Positions 25,901-32,622 of a DNA stretch of 64,000 nt are shown here, one piece after another. The DNA is from Amphiura filiformis (taxonomy: Eukaryota > Echinodermata > Ophiuroidea > Amphilepidida > Amphiuridae), in the NCBI RefSeq assembly GCF_039555335.1, contig NC_092646.1, positions 23,493,893 to 23,557,892 on the forward strand. Reading direction: 5' to 3'. The notes below the pieces were generated by a model, which saw nothing but the letters and a program-made list of their open reading frames with translations, had not been told where the DNA came from and ran no database searches. The translations under genes were made by a program, and so were the position numbers. Every line of letters begins with the position of its first letter. Position 1 is the first letter of the stretch.

Positions 25901-28900
25901 AGCTATTTAGGATTTGAAGGGTAAAAATAGGTCAAATCATCAAATTGAGGCTATTACGATAAACTGATATGAAAAGGTGAGAAATTAGCAAAATCGGATA
26001 CCAAGAAGATTCCAAAAAGTTGCATGTTTACTCAGTGGTGGCCATCTTGAAACAAAAATGTGATTTTTGGTCAAAAATTAGATTTTTGACAAAATGTGTT
26101 TTAGGTAATGTGATTTTTGGTCAAATGTGATTTTTGGTCAAAAATGTGTTTTTATTTCAAAATATGTTATTTTGGTCAGGGGTCAAAAATGTGATTTATG
26201 GTCAAAATGTGAATCTTGGTCAAAATGTAATTTTAGTCAAAATGTAATTTTGGTCAAAAAGTGATTTTTGGTCAAAATGTTATTTTTGGTCAAAATATGA
26301 TTTTTGGTCAAAATATGATTTTGATCCAAAATGTGATTTTCGGCAAAATGTGATTTTTGGTCAAAATGTGATTTTTGGTCAAAATGTGATTTTTGGTCAA
26401 AATGTGATTTTTGGTCAAAAATTTAATTTTTGGTCAAAAATGTGATTTCTGGTCAAAAACGTGATTTTTGTTCAAAAATGTTCACGGCCCTCCGACTCCA
26501 TACCCGGTTGACTCCCGCGTATGGATGCCGACTGCACCAGCCCTCTGCACCGACAACGAGGCGTGACCACTGCGCAGCTCACCACGACTCCACACCCGGT
26601 TGCATCCCGCGTATGGATGCCGACTGTACCGTCCTCTGCACCGACAACGACGGCGTGACCACTGCGCGCGGCTCACCACGACTCCACACCCGGTTGCATC
26701 CCGTGTACGTGTGCCGACTGCACCGGCCCTCTGCACCGACAACGACGGTGATACCAGTTACCCAGGGGCGATACCAGGCCTAGCCTATAATCATGAATTC
26801 ATGATAATATTCTCTCAGACGGACCACAGCGGTGAGGCCGGGCGGTGAGGTTCTACACGGGTACGTATAAATTTATTACTATAGGCCTATAATAATTATA
26901 ATTATTTAAATTAATAGCAGGTTAAAATCGGATTTAATTCAGGTTGAAATTAGGTTGAAATTTCGACGTTAATACAACATGAAATTCAGGTTGAAATCAG
27001 GTTGACGTTTCGACGTTGAATCAACGTTGAAATCGGGTTGAAATCAGGTTAGAGTCGATTTGCAAATACAACGTGATTTCAACGTCGAAACGTCAACCTG
27101 ATTTCAACGTGATTTCAACGTCGGGTGTGCCCACTGGGTTAACTTAAAAAGTACTGTGGCGTTGTGCGTGTTGTATATTTTGTGTCAATTTTGTTGTGAC
27201 TGGGCTACATGAACATGTATGCATGTGAATGTATTGTAAATAGTGTGTTGTTGTTGTGACCTAACTGTGTGCTATGCAATGTATGTTGTAAATTACTTGT
27301 AACTAGCGGGACACCCGCGCTACGCGCGGGTCCCCGCTAGGTGAGTAAATGGGAGCGTTCACTAAAACGGGAGGAATTACTGAACAGGTAGAATCATTGA
27401 AAAGGTAAATTTCATTTATCTGAGTCTGACCCTCGTTAAGTTTCCATTTTAGCTTCTTTCTTTCTTTTTAGTTTCTTCTACATGGGCCAATTTTGTTCCA
27501 TTTTTTAAAAACATTTTGCTGCTAAGCTTGCAAATTTCCGTTACCATGTTTTTTATTTACTCAATCCCGTTCCCATTATTTTCTAAATCTGTCCTTTCTT
27601 ACATTTCCCTGTTGACTTCATTTTTTATTTGCTGCTTAGCTTGTGATTTCCCGTTTTCATGTTATTTATTTAGTTCTGTCCTCAGTTTAATAGCTTTTTT
27701 TAATTTAAATCATCTAATTTTATTAGATTTTATTATTCTTTCCTTCTTTAGCCTATTTTATTCCCGTAGGCCTACCTGTTTGTCCTCATTTTGTTTTCTT
27801 TTTTAATTACAGTAGGCCTACCTCTTCATGTTGTTTGTACTTTTTAACACACATCTTTTCCCCTGCGTTACCCGCGCGCTATCGCTGCGCTACGCGAGCG
27901 GCTTGGCATTAGATACGCCCGTACGACGCGCACGGGCTAGCTTGACAACTGACTCCCTTTTTTGTTTACCCAGCATAGCAACGTACCACATTTTCACTGA
28001 TTTTGAGGCCAATTCTTGACCGTTTTCAACCAAATTAAGTTTAAACACGTTCCCGTATATTCATCGATCTCCCGTATGAATTTGGCGACATTTGGATCGA
28101 AACTGACGGAGCCTTTCCATGATACATAGATAGATAGATAGATAGATACATACAACATTTCCCTATTTATAGTAAGACTAGCGGGATACCCGCGCTTCGC
28201 GCGGTCCCCGCTAGATGAGTAAATGGGAGCGTTCACTATAACAGGAAAAATTACTGAACAGGTTATTATTTATCTAAATCTGTCTCTTCTAACATTTTCT
28301 TTTTTAGTTTCCTCTGCTTAGCTTGTGATTTTCCGTTTCCATGTTATTTATTTATTTAACCCAGTTCCCATTATTTTCTAAATCTGTTCTTTCTTACATT
28401 TCCCTTTTAGCATCTTTTTTATTTGCTGCTTGTGATTTCCCGTTTCCATGTTTTTTTAATTAAATTCTGTTCTCATTATTTTAGCTTCTTTTTTCTTACA
28501 TTTCCTGAATAGTTTCTTTCCTTCTTTGTTTCGTTCCCGTTTCATTTAGTTACTTTAACCCGTTGGTCTAATTACTCGTACCTTTTTGTCCTCATTTTAA
28601 TTTAATTTTTCTTTATAGTACCGCTTCATCCCGTGACCCGTCCATGTACCTTTTTTGTCCTTTATTATTTTTCCTTCTTTCCCTATTATCATGTCCACTG
28701 GTCTCTGGCTCGCAAATCGTGTGGCTCTGCGCCGTTTACGCGCGCATTGGCGTAATGCGCATTACGCACGCGACGCCGACGCGCTGCCGGCCAGCTGCAG
28801 TGACGCGTAGGCTGGTGACCGATTTTCATAACAAAAACCCCGTTTTTACCCATATTTTCACTGTTTTTGCAGCCAATTCTTGACCGTTTTCAACCAAATA

Positions 28901-31900
28901 AAGTTTAAACACGTCCCCGTATATTCCTCGATCTCCCGTATGAATTTGGCGACATTTGGATCGAAACTGACGGAGCCTTTATAGGCATACATAGATAGAT
29001 GGGTGATTCTCTGAAAAGAGTAACTTTTAAGTCCCGCGACTTCCGGCGCTCATAAAAGTTTTAAAAGCGGATTTTTTTTTCTTTTTTGCTTAGTCATGGA
29101 CTTTTGTATGTATAAAAATAGTTAAGAACATCCAAGTGGGGAAAAATTAATTTCTTGGAGTCAAAAAATTCTTCAATATCTGACGACCCCCCTGAAAACC
29201 CCATGTCCCGATGTCACGCACCGAATTTTAGTAATTTTGTAGTATTTTTGTGAGCAAGTGTGGGAAGTGAAAATTACCACTGACTGGGGTAAATATCATG
29301 TCTAAGAAGGTTTAAATGCTTAAAACCACTTCTAAAGTCAATATTATGGAATAATTCAAAATGTGTGTCAAAAATTGCTGTCCCTTGGTTTTGCATCATT
29401 GCCGTCACATTGGCATCAAAACGACTGGAGGTGAAGACCAAATATCAGAGGTCAATAATTTGACCCTGTACGATGCCTTTACAGACGACGAAAACATCAA
29501 CCCGGAATAGGTGCACATTGGCACTCTTTTCCTGCCAATTTTGAGGGTATCTTCAAGTATACACGCGCGTACCTTTATTCAACATCATCTCCAAACGTTT
29601 CTGATCAATTTGATATAAGTCTTATTGTTGAAATTTTCCGGAAAATAATGATGGTTGAATATGTCCCACAAGCTGTTGTGGTGATATGTAACACGTGGGT
29701 AAGATTAACCCTGCTATTAATCGTAAGCAATGTCTGAACCATCATCTCCGCTACATCAGTTGGCGTCACAATTTGCCGTGGCGGAGATGATTCTCTATAG
29801 GAATTCGTGTAGAAATATCATCTCCGTCACATCACCATCATCTCCATCACATCACCGGATCTTGAGATACAGCGAAGTCCAGTTTAGTTTATCAGAAAAT
29901 GCTTACCAATTCTAGACCTTCTCATCTGTATGAATTTAATTTTCAAGTAGTGTGAAAACATTACTGAAATCAAATATCTGTGACGGAGATGATTCTCTAT
30001 AGGAATTTGTGTAGAAATATCATCTCCGTCACATCACTATCATCTCCATCACAGCATTGTCATCTCCATCACAATTGTTGTTGACCTTTATTTGACCTTT
30101 GACCCAGACAACATGGAATTTACTATTTGGAAATGTAATTGATATTGTATGTGTTTACTATGTCAATAGAAATTTATTTAGTTATTTCAAGCAAAATTAT
30201 GAATATACTTAAGTTTGTATAAAAAAATACTAACAGACATGACATTTTCCGTACAGCCTGCCTCTCATTGTCCCAACTAAATGACGAAAGTACAAAATCA
30301 TATTTTTTTTAAATGAAAAAAGCAAACATGAATCAAGCAACTTACAAGTTATCCATAAAACTCATAATTAAGAGTTTTTATAAATTTTTTGTCCTTATTT
30401 CTTTTTTGGCCTAAATGTGACGGAGATGATGCTCACCTGGCACAACCTGCAGATTACGCCCTCTATAATATAGAGGGCGCCCTAAAGATTGCGCCAAATA
30501 TTGTTTTCATGTACTAGAGACTTACATCCTTACAGATATGTAAAGGAAACATTTTTATAATCATTTTCAAATTCATATTTGCCTATCTTCAAATAGTACA
30601 CCTTTTCAGAGAAATACCCAGATACATAGATACATAGATACATACAACATTCCCCTATTTATAGTAAGATGATGTAGATTGTACTTGTAAACAGTGGTGA
30701 TTTGTGGTAAACAAACTCTGAGATTAGGAATGTGTGTGCTAGAAACCGTCTTGTAATTTGTGTGTTGTGTGCAATGGTAACAAATATTAAAAAACAATTT
30801 TTTTTTTTTTTTTTTTTTTCTTTGAAAAAAAGCAAAAGAGATTAGTCAGTTATACTTTTCTTTCAGTATCAAAAAAACATTAAAATACAATTATGATTAG
30901 GAAACACTATTTTTTTTTTTTTTTTTTTCTTTCAGAAAAATAATCGCGTAATATTTATCGCGCAAACTTTAATATTGCGCAAGCTTTATCGCGCAGGCTT
31001 TAAGACACAGATTTAAATATTGTTTGAAAATTAAAGTTCAGTTGCCACTGGTGGTTGAGTGCTCTTGAGATAAAGTCACGGTAATTAAGTCTTGCTTCTG
31101 TAACACTTGCTGTCCTGAAACTTGCGATTTCACAACACGGGCGACACGTTGACTTGCAAATTGTTGTCCCAAAACGGGTACTGGTAACAGTTCATAACAG
31201 ACGGCAGATTGTCTGGACGATTGGTCACAGTTGAAGAAAGTTCTTGGCCTTTCGACATGCAGAACTGGTGCTTGTAGTACCACTGTCGGTGGAAGGGGGG
31301 GGGGTACTGCTATCAATGCTCAGCAGTGACTGGTACAGGGCGATGGGCGATAGTCTGTGAGGATATTGACAGACTAAATTAAGTTTTAAGCAGGTAAGTG
31401 CAGGTAGATTTGCACAGTTTCACTTAGTTTATTTACATTCAGATCAATGGATGAATGTTTTTCATTGCTTGGCATGCAATAGAATTTATGATGATCACCT
31501 GGAGTAGTTCTGGTTCGACTTACACAATTGCAGTGGGCCAGTAAATCTTACTTGCTGTAGTTTCAGTTGCAGACTAGACGTAGGTACAGTCAGAAAACAA
31601 TCAACTACGATGATTTGGCCTTAAAAGTCGGGTAGGTACTCAGATATGTTTGTTTACAAGGGTTTTATGGCACCTTTATTTGACTCACGCACGAAGGATT
31701 CACTGTGGTACAGCTGAATTTGGCAATCGTCGCGTGCCTACTCCCAGGTTATGGCGTTAAGTACAGCGCCGAAATGTTGCTACGCACGCTACCGTGTGCA
31801 GGAAATGTTGAAAATACAGTCTTTTGAGGCGATTTATCACTCAAATATGGCATCGATGCAGTTCAGCCTTGTCTAGCGTGGTCCTGGTTATCACTAGCAC

Positions 31901-32529
31901 AGCTAGCCACCATGATGTAATAGTCAGACACGGTAGGTATGGTTCAAATATACACTTTAATGACAACTTATCAGGTTAGCATTTCGGGTGATTGATATCT
32001 GGTAGGCGTAGTGATATTTGCGCATGCGCGATCCAATTACGTAATGCGTGATTAGTCACTATGAGATAGTTCCTAATGATTGGCTATCACAACAGTGTCA
32101 ATAGGACAACTGCTTGGTTACTGACATGTGTTTTGAGTAAAGTATTGAAGTAATCCTGTTCCTAATTTTGGTTCATTTTGATGGACAGGATTTTAAGATA
32201 TGACCTTGTGATTCACAAGTTGTAAAAAAGTTTCTTTTAGAGCTTAGTTTAATTAACCAGTCAGTCGTGTGTGTTCATGATTATGCTGAACCGATTTCGA
32301 AGGGGTTTACTTTACCTTGAATTGTACCGCCTGCTGTATAAGTCGATGAACTGGTGGATATAGTATAGGGTGATGGTGTGGGCTGCGGTTCGACTCCAAA
32401 TCCGTGATTTGGTTTCATGGATTCACATATACCTGACACACTATCCACCGGTGGCCCTGTTGGGTATCCGTACGCGGCCTGGAAGCTCACGCCTACCAAA
32501 AGTGCTAGAATAGTTGCTTGCTGCATCAT
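4786..32529 (-). CDS. Secreted Reeler-domain protein (four exons)
   Basis: The coding exons are 32529-32316, 10229-10099, 5862-5771 and 4930-4786, 582 nt in all, giving 193 residues plus TAA. Exon phases (1, 0, 2) join without a break and every intron is GT-AG. Residues 1-21 form a hydrophobic signal peptide, followed by the mature start YPTGPPV. Typical Reeler features follow: C35 in ICESMKPNHG, YTIS and YTAGGTI, FKGLFVQAR (80-88), C111 in LTCGTK, DWTAP (132-136) and YWMGVKSS (156-163). C35 and C111 are probably disulfide partners. Family members include the reelin N-terminus, ferric-chelate reductase-like proteins and small insect immune proteins such as Hdd11/noduler. A secreted, perhaps defence-related role is inference. 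Intron 1 is swollen to 22 kb by a Ty3 retrotransposon. Confidence 0.87.
5179..5352. repeat. (TTCA)n microsatellite
   Basis: About 170 bp of CATT/TTCA tetranucleotide repeat with occasional TTCG, in intron 3 of the Reeler gene. The 69-codon frame of alternating FIHS is a by-product. Confidence 0.95.
5447..5714. mobile_element. GGGCTATTCC-type multi-hairpin MITE, copy 1
   Basis: The ends read GGGCCATTCCATT and AATGGAATATCCC, an inverted pair. The interior repeats palindromic modules of the form ACTCCCTCTGTGG and its complement flanked by CATTTGAAA/TTTCAAATG. It is homologous to 39328-39607 and 39649-39925. It lies in intron 3 of the Reeler gene and is non-coding. Confidence 0.75.
5771..5862 (-). 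CDS. Reeler gene exon 3
   Basis: 92 nt between the acceptor TTATTTCAG and the donor GT|GTAAGTAT. It encodes residues 116-145 and two bases of codon 146, including NAWGHTSAVVKT and the family signature DWTAP. Confidence 0.85.
5863..7035. other. Reeler intron 2, first part; nothing recognised
   Basis: AT-rich intron sequence. A short phrase (CGCACGCTAAACAAT) occurs twice near 6110-6160. No gene, RNA or clear element was seen. Confidence 0.5.
7036..7193. repeat. 158-bp near-perfect palindrome
   Basis: The arms of about 78 bp are centred on 7114/7115 (core GAGCCTATCGGCTC) and include CGTCAAGATAATTGCAC and its complement on the far side. There is almost no spacer, so it is a true hairpin rather than a spaced inverted repeat. 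It is probably a very short fold-back element. The open frames across it are shadows. Confidence 0.85.
7194..8261. other. Intron 2 with old degenerate repeat
   Basis: No gene. From about 7740 to 8260 there are degenerate repeated phrases (TGATCACAATTAAGCGCC, CAAGGTCAT, TCATGAAAC) that look like an eroded repeat. Confidence 0.4.
8262..8459 (-). mobile_element. Helitron 5'-end fragment
   Basis: Homologous to the 5' part of the Helitrons at 27303-30669: shared phrases are GACCGTTTTCAACCAAAT, CGTATGAATTTGG and CATTTGGATCGAAACTGA. On the minus strand it begins with TC in the context A|TCTCACAATAAATAGGG. No matching CTAG hairpin end was found nearby, so it is truncated. Confidence 0.65.
8692..9109. 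mobile_element. 418-bp TTAA-flanked MITE
   Basis: The inverted ends are AGCCATATTATTACATTT and its near complement AAATGTTATAATATGGCT. TTAA abuts both sides (8688-8691 and 9110-9113). Non-coding. The TTAA flanks suggest piggyBac-like mobilisation. Confidence 0.65.
9110..10098. other. Intron 2, last part; nothing recognised
   Basis: It holds an A/T run with (AT)n at about 9419-9447 and a GC-rich stretch at 9945-10060 that shares the phrase CAGCCAATGACA with 17490. No gene was recognised. Confidence 0.45.
10099..10229 (-). CDS. Reeler gene exon 2
   Basis: 131 nt between the acceptor TTTTCTTACAG and the donor CAT|GTAAGTAC. It encodes residues 72 (split codon) to 115, including FKGLFVQARR and the conserved LLTCGTK. 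The conserved Reeler spacing and both splice sites identify it although it is too short to stand out as an open frame. Confidence 0.87.
10490..10605. repeat. Dispersed repeat, copy 2
   Basis: Second copy of the repeat at 1728-1868, sharing GAATGAACTTTTGCAA and TTCGACCAACAATA. It lies in intron 1, just outside the Ty3 element. Confidence 0.6.
10688..10868 (-). repeat. 3' LTR of the Ty3 element
   Basis: 181 bp, reading TGTTGTGATAGCC to GACTATTACATCA on the minus strand, bounded by TG and CA. It is nearly identical to 31913-32094. Confidence 0.93.
10869..10881 (-). promoter_or_regulatory. Polypurine tract of the Ty3 element
   Basis: GGAAAGAAGGGGA on the minus strand, immediately upstream of the 3' LTR. 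This is the expected primer for plus-strand DNA synthesis. Confidence 0.85.
11333..15400 (-). CDS. Ty3-type Gag-Pol polyprotein
   Basis: An intact 1355-residue frame. A Gag-like N-terminus (about 1-190) is followed by a Cys/His-rich nucleic-acid-binding segment (205-237, including CNACQAKGHWASCC). The aspartic protease has LDTGAGG (336-342). The reverse transcriptase runs about 470-690 with FSKLDAKAGYW at 567 and catalytic IADDI at 631. RNase H covers about 775-890 (LEVDASQKG, SDHKPLE). The integrase zinc motif has H995, H998, C1028 and C1031, and the catalytic triad is D1059, D1112 and E1148. A basic C-terminal tail follows. Gag and Pol are fused in one frame with no frameshift site. The frame starts at the first Met 174 nt downstream of the nested 11.6-kb insertion. 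The integrase zinc motif resembles the lineage often annotated as K02A2.6-like. Confidence 0.95.
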   Translation of the reverse strand: MADYKMYKYPTLNWSITDIGDEFKIFKQRMNLCPLDNNVTDKAKQAVKITLALGTEGLRKINASGMSEDDQKDPDKLWKLFEDQLKLSVNFRIHRLELMCFRQKQSETLDEFVNRCRIKARECDFSEAELTERIIELVIASTPNEKLQKTLLEQEKGFTLPELLKEGRKHEAIKAGKKHLKDLSSGVSANISGITTGSQSSYKKCGNCARRHQPRACPAYTYTCNACQAKGHWASCCRKTRRQQGKPTADTSAKRDKSRHRRGRRRDRPANRGPKVNAIQTDEETTDNSDADHTFYGIHIRVSDMCLQEDTRTEVFTTLDIVLPEKTGQHHLKLKLDTGAGGNTIPLRIIKKMYPRNRWKTVMKRTSDKLTAYNNTKIPCLGYIRIVCKYSQMPWSTHKFYIVDVPGPSVVGLPTCERMKLVTINVVPETPIPENDTTSYCAIAVNSVTDLKDRFPEQFDTIGNFRHKATLHLKDNATPSIDAPRKCSVHLRDKIKAELHKMEELGIIRKITHHTDWCSSLTTTIKKDGSIRVCLDPKRLNSNLKRCQHKIPTLEEINPQMSKAKFFSKLDAKAGYWSITLEEESQELTTFRTPFGRWCFMRLPFGLSVSQDIFQQEMDRITEQVDGCVSIADDIVIFGETEEEHDKNLTQLMEVAKQEGLVFNSSKCAIKKSSISFYGSLYTADGIKPDPRKIEDLQAMPTPQNKDELQRFLGFVTYLATYVPNFAAKASPLRDLLKKDTPFVWHDDHQKIYEDLKKSMSEDTCLQFYDPSKPTMLEVDASQKGLGACLFQEEKPVAFASKSLSCSQSNYSNIERETLALVFGVTRFHTYLFGKNFTTLSDHKPLEMIWKKPLTSAPPRLQRLLVKLQGYDMDVTYKAGKTMILSDTLSRLPNPKDMEDIPLDIQVENIQVDLMNFGQSKQDAIQEETTKDPILRALSQVIYEGWPDNLKELPQDLRQYWCCRDELGISSGTVFKGRQVVVPESLRGDILEQLHIGHQGVEKTRRLARESVYWPGIYKDIEKQVKACDVCQEYQPKQHKEPLQPHEVPSYPWTKLASDLFALDGEDFLLVTDYYSKYPILHKLPNTRSETIAKAISGIFSLLGPPREIVSDNGPQYAGEAFQQMCKKWGITHTTSSPRYPQSNGMAERMVRTVKTLIKKCKKTKQDLHLAMLNLRATPVDTGIPSPAELLFGRPVRTTLPSFHLADKTHERDGANEKLKEKQRKMKQDYDKHAGMDLDPLYDGQRIRVLNSDSKVWQPAVVTGVQQEPRSYEVTTPNGSVLRRNRAHIRGMPQSETNKTQLRKVRFEDKPISSPSPKETSIEKQQPVDPGHGKDVTTTRSGRVSRMPTRYRDEL
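16143..16392. mobile_element. Harbinger-like MITE (GGGACCGTTCAC family), partial copy
   Basis: The right end ACAAGTGTTTGTGAGTGGTCCC is followed by TAA. The left end is degraded (GAACACTTGTGAACACTTG). The interior matches copies at 42574-42854 and 45922-46195 (AAATTGAGTTTATATG, TCATAATTTTCATGTC). Confidence 0.6.
16555..17445. repeat. 30-bp minisatellite rich in CG and purine-pyrimidine alternation
   Basis: About 30 degenerate units of 30 bp built on GCAAGTGTTTGCGAGTACGC plus a CACGCACGTT-like half. Because 30 is divisible by three and the units lack stops, long frames are open in all three plus-strand frames (for example 16845-17702), each a ten-residue repeat such as QVFASTHARS. I read this as a minisatellite, not a gene. 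The GTACGCACGCGCG stretches alternate purine and pyrimidine and could adopt Z-DNA. Confidence 0.8.
17446..18506. other. No gene recognised
   Basis: It contains a G-rich stretch at about 18150-18350 with repeated TTTTGGAC and GGGGACTTTT phrases, typical of an old non-coding repeat. No coding feature was supported. Confidence 0.4.
18507..19557. repeat. About 145-bp tandem array carrying DR1-like AGGTCA pairs
   Basis: The array is bounded by a CACGGCTGTGT hairpin (18507-18537) and the same word near 19545-19556. Units share CTAAGAAAAACATAGGAGAG, GTCATTAAGGGGTCAC and TTCCGGTATAAAAC. Each unit carries a (A/G/T)GGTCAAAGGTCA pair at 18825, 18938, 19084, 19229, 19372 and 19519, mostly 143-147 bp apart. 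The pair is an AGGTCA direct repeat with one-base spacing, the DR1 motif. Non-coding. Confidence 0.75.
19772..20655. mobile_element. 0.88-kb fold-back element
   Basis: Arms of about 193 bp (19772-19964 and 20464-20655) are nearly identical inverted repeats, including CAGTAGAATTCATCTCGACC and its complement. The 500-bp loop holds further short inverted repeats (CTAAATTTGCTAAAAATTTAG). No coding capacity. It is probably a MITE or fold-back transposon. Confidence 0.75.
20831..21831 (+). repeat. Tandem duplication, SINE in first copy only
   Basis: Copy 1 (20831-21480) and copy 2 (21492-21831) match along about 340 bp, from TCCAATTGAGCTG to GTCTATGTCAAATATAATG. Copy 1 is longer because a SINE interrupts it. 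Copy 2 preserves the uninterrupted site AAAGGGTTGATATATACATG. Confidence 0.9.
20936..21246 (+). mobile_element. tRNA-derived SINE
   Basis: The head resembles a tRNA: box A-like TGGCCGAGTGG, then CGACTCATAATACAT in the anticodon region and box B GTTCGAGCC. The body has GTCCTTGGGCAAGGCAC, a phrase common in invertebrate SINEs. It ends AATAAAAACCTTCC followed by about 18 T. The uninterrupted duplicate at 21590 shows the insertion was beside GTTGATATA, with TTGA as the likely short target duplication. The internal promoter would be transcribed by RNA polymerase III. Confidence 0.85.
21832..23044. other. No gene recognised
   Basis: AT-rich non-coding sequence. The frame at 22242-22475 has no recognisable motif and no start context. 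It lies inside the 11.6-kb interval. Confidence 0.4.
23045..24350 (+). mobile_element. Helitron-like candidate (second family)
   Basis: It begins TCTTAATACTAATTACGG after an A and ends CTAG before a T, as Helitrons do when inserting between A and T. The 5' part has GTCCGTCCGTCC. No strong 3' hairpin is visible before CTAG, so the call is tentative. A TA-flanked MITE is nested at 23452-24053. There is no Rep/helicase frame. Confidence 0.4.
23452..24053. mobile_element. CCCAGCAAACA MITE with TA duplication
   Basis: The inverted ends are CCCAGCAAACACAAAACGTT and AACGTTGTTGTGTTTGCTGGG (first base aside), flanked by TA (23450-23451 and 24054-24055). The interior repeats AACGTTT and ATGTCGGGTTATAT in both orientations. 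The TA duplication suggests Tc1/mariner-type mobilisation. Non-coding. Confidence 0.75.
24351..26050. other. No gene; one truncated MITE end
   Basis: Mostly AT-rich. The stretch ending at 25769 (AAACGTTTTGTGTTTGCTGGG, last 20 bases diagnostic) is the right end of the CCCAGCAAACA family, with the left end missing. Confidence 0.5.
26054..26478. repeat. 18-bp minisatellite
   Basis: About twenty degenerate copies of AATGTGATTTTTGGTCAA in tandem. Non-coding. Confidence 0.9.
26488..26750. repeat. About 100-bp GC-rich tandem repeat, three units
   Basis: Units start near 26488, 26588 and 26689. Each contains CACACCCGGTTGCATCCCG (first unit diverged), ATGCCGACTG and CTCTGCACCGACAACGA. The open frames on both strands are by-products of this repeat. 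Confidence 0.85.
27303..28177 (-). mobile_element. Non-autonomous Helitron A (tandem pair)
   Basis: On the minus strand it begins TCTTACTATAAATAGGG at 28177 and ends in a GC hairpin (CCGCGCGTAGCGCGG core), a short spacer and CTAG at 27303, followed by T. It is 875 bp, with no Rep/helicase frame. The 5' TC abuts the CTAG end of Helitron B with no spacer. Confidence 0.82.
28178..30669 (-). mobile_element. Non-autonomous Helitron B (tandem pair)
   Basis: It has the same 5' TCTTACTATAAATAGGG (30669, preceded by A) and 3' hairpin with CTAG (28178-28181). Its length is 2492 bp, or 873 bp after removing the nested element 29001-30619, matching copy A. It carries the same internal phrases (CATTTGGATCGAAACTGACG). 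Confidence 0.82.
29001..30619. mobile_element. 1.6-kb element with GGGTGATTCTCTGAAAAG ends
   Basis: The left end GGGTGATTCTCTGAAAAG and right end CTTTTCAGAGAAATACCC are inverted repeats. The flanks share AGAT within a short AGAT run of Helitron B. The interior holds at least nine copies of the word GTGACGGAGATGAT or close variants, in both orientations, between 29741 and 30430. No coding frame was recognised. Confidence 0.65.
31901..31912 (-). promoter_or_regulatory. Primer-binding site of the Ty3 element
   Basis: TGGTGGCTAGCT on the minus strand begins directly at the inner edge of the 5' LTR. The TGG start fits pairing with a tRNA CCA end. The tRNA was not identified. Confidence 0.65.
31913..32094 (-). 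repeat. 5' LTR of the Ty3 element
   Basis: 182 bp, flanked outside by GTGTC (32095-32099). It carries the promoter in the intact family. It lies 221 bp downstream of the exon 1 splice donor of the Reeler gene. Confidence 0.93.
32316..32529 (-). CDS. Reeler gene exon 1
   Basis: It starts at the first of two adjacent ATG codons (32529), encodes the signal peptide and residues 22-71, and ends in phase 1 at the donor CAAG|GTAAAGT. Reading through the donor adds about 11 non-homologous codons before a stop, which supports splicing here. A Harbinger-like MITE ends 94 bp upstream of the ATG. Confidence 0.87.
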
Positions 32530-32622
32530 TGCAAATGTACATGTACTAAATGCACCACAGGGTTCAGTCTTCGTGTTTTAGAATAATACCAAAAACTTCC
32601 AATACACTTAAAAACACGTTTA

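Larger units (their letters stand above)
15574..27138. mobile_element. 11.6-kb interval with CCCAGTGGGCACA inverted ends
   Basis: The left end begins CCCAGTGGGCACA and the right end finishes with its complement TGTGCCCACTGGG. Both subterminal zones (15590-15850 and 26930-27125) are dense in the same words in both orientations (GGTTGAAATCAGG, CAACGTTGATACAACG). It splits the leader of the Ty3 element, whose sequence resumes on each side. No transposase frame was seen and no clear target duplication. It may be one large non-autonomous transposon or two related short elements with unrelated DNA between them. Confidence 0.5.
10688..32094 (-). mobile_element. Ty3-type LTR retrotransposon with nested insertions
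   Basis: The LTRs at 10688-10868 (3') and 31913-32094 (5') are flanked by the same 5-bp duplication GTGTC (10683-10687 and 32095-32099). They differ by about three substitutions and one 1-nt indel, so the insertion is young. A polypurine tract sits directly before the 3' LTR and a TGG-initial primer-binding site directly after the 5' LTR. The span is 21.4 kb, but removing the interval 15574-27138 and the Helitrons 27303-30669 leaves 6475 bp, a normal Ty3 size. It has one Gag-Pol frame and no env-like frame. It lies in the same orientation as the host gene, in its intron 1. Confidence 0.92.

Noticed and set aside
31038-31316. 92-codon minus-strand frame in the Ty3 leader
   Set aside because: It lies between the primer-binding site and Gag, has no Gag or accessory motif, and starts in a low-complexity proline run. 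It is probably leader sequence.
10683-32099. Two independent solo LTRs rather than one element
   Set aside because: The outer flanks share GTGTC while the inner edges carry the polypurine tract and primer-binding site in the correct places, so they are one element's two LTRs.
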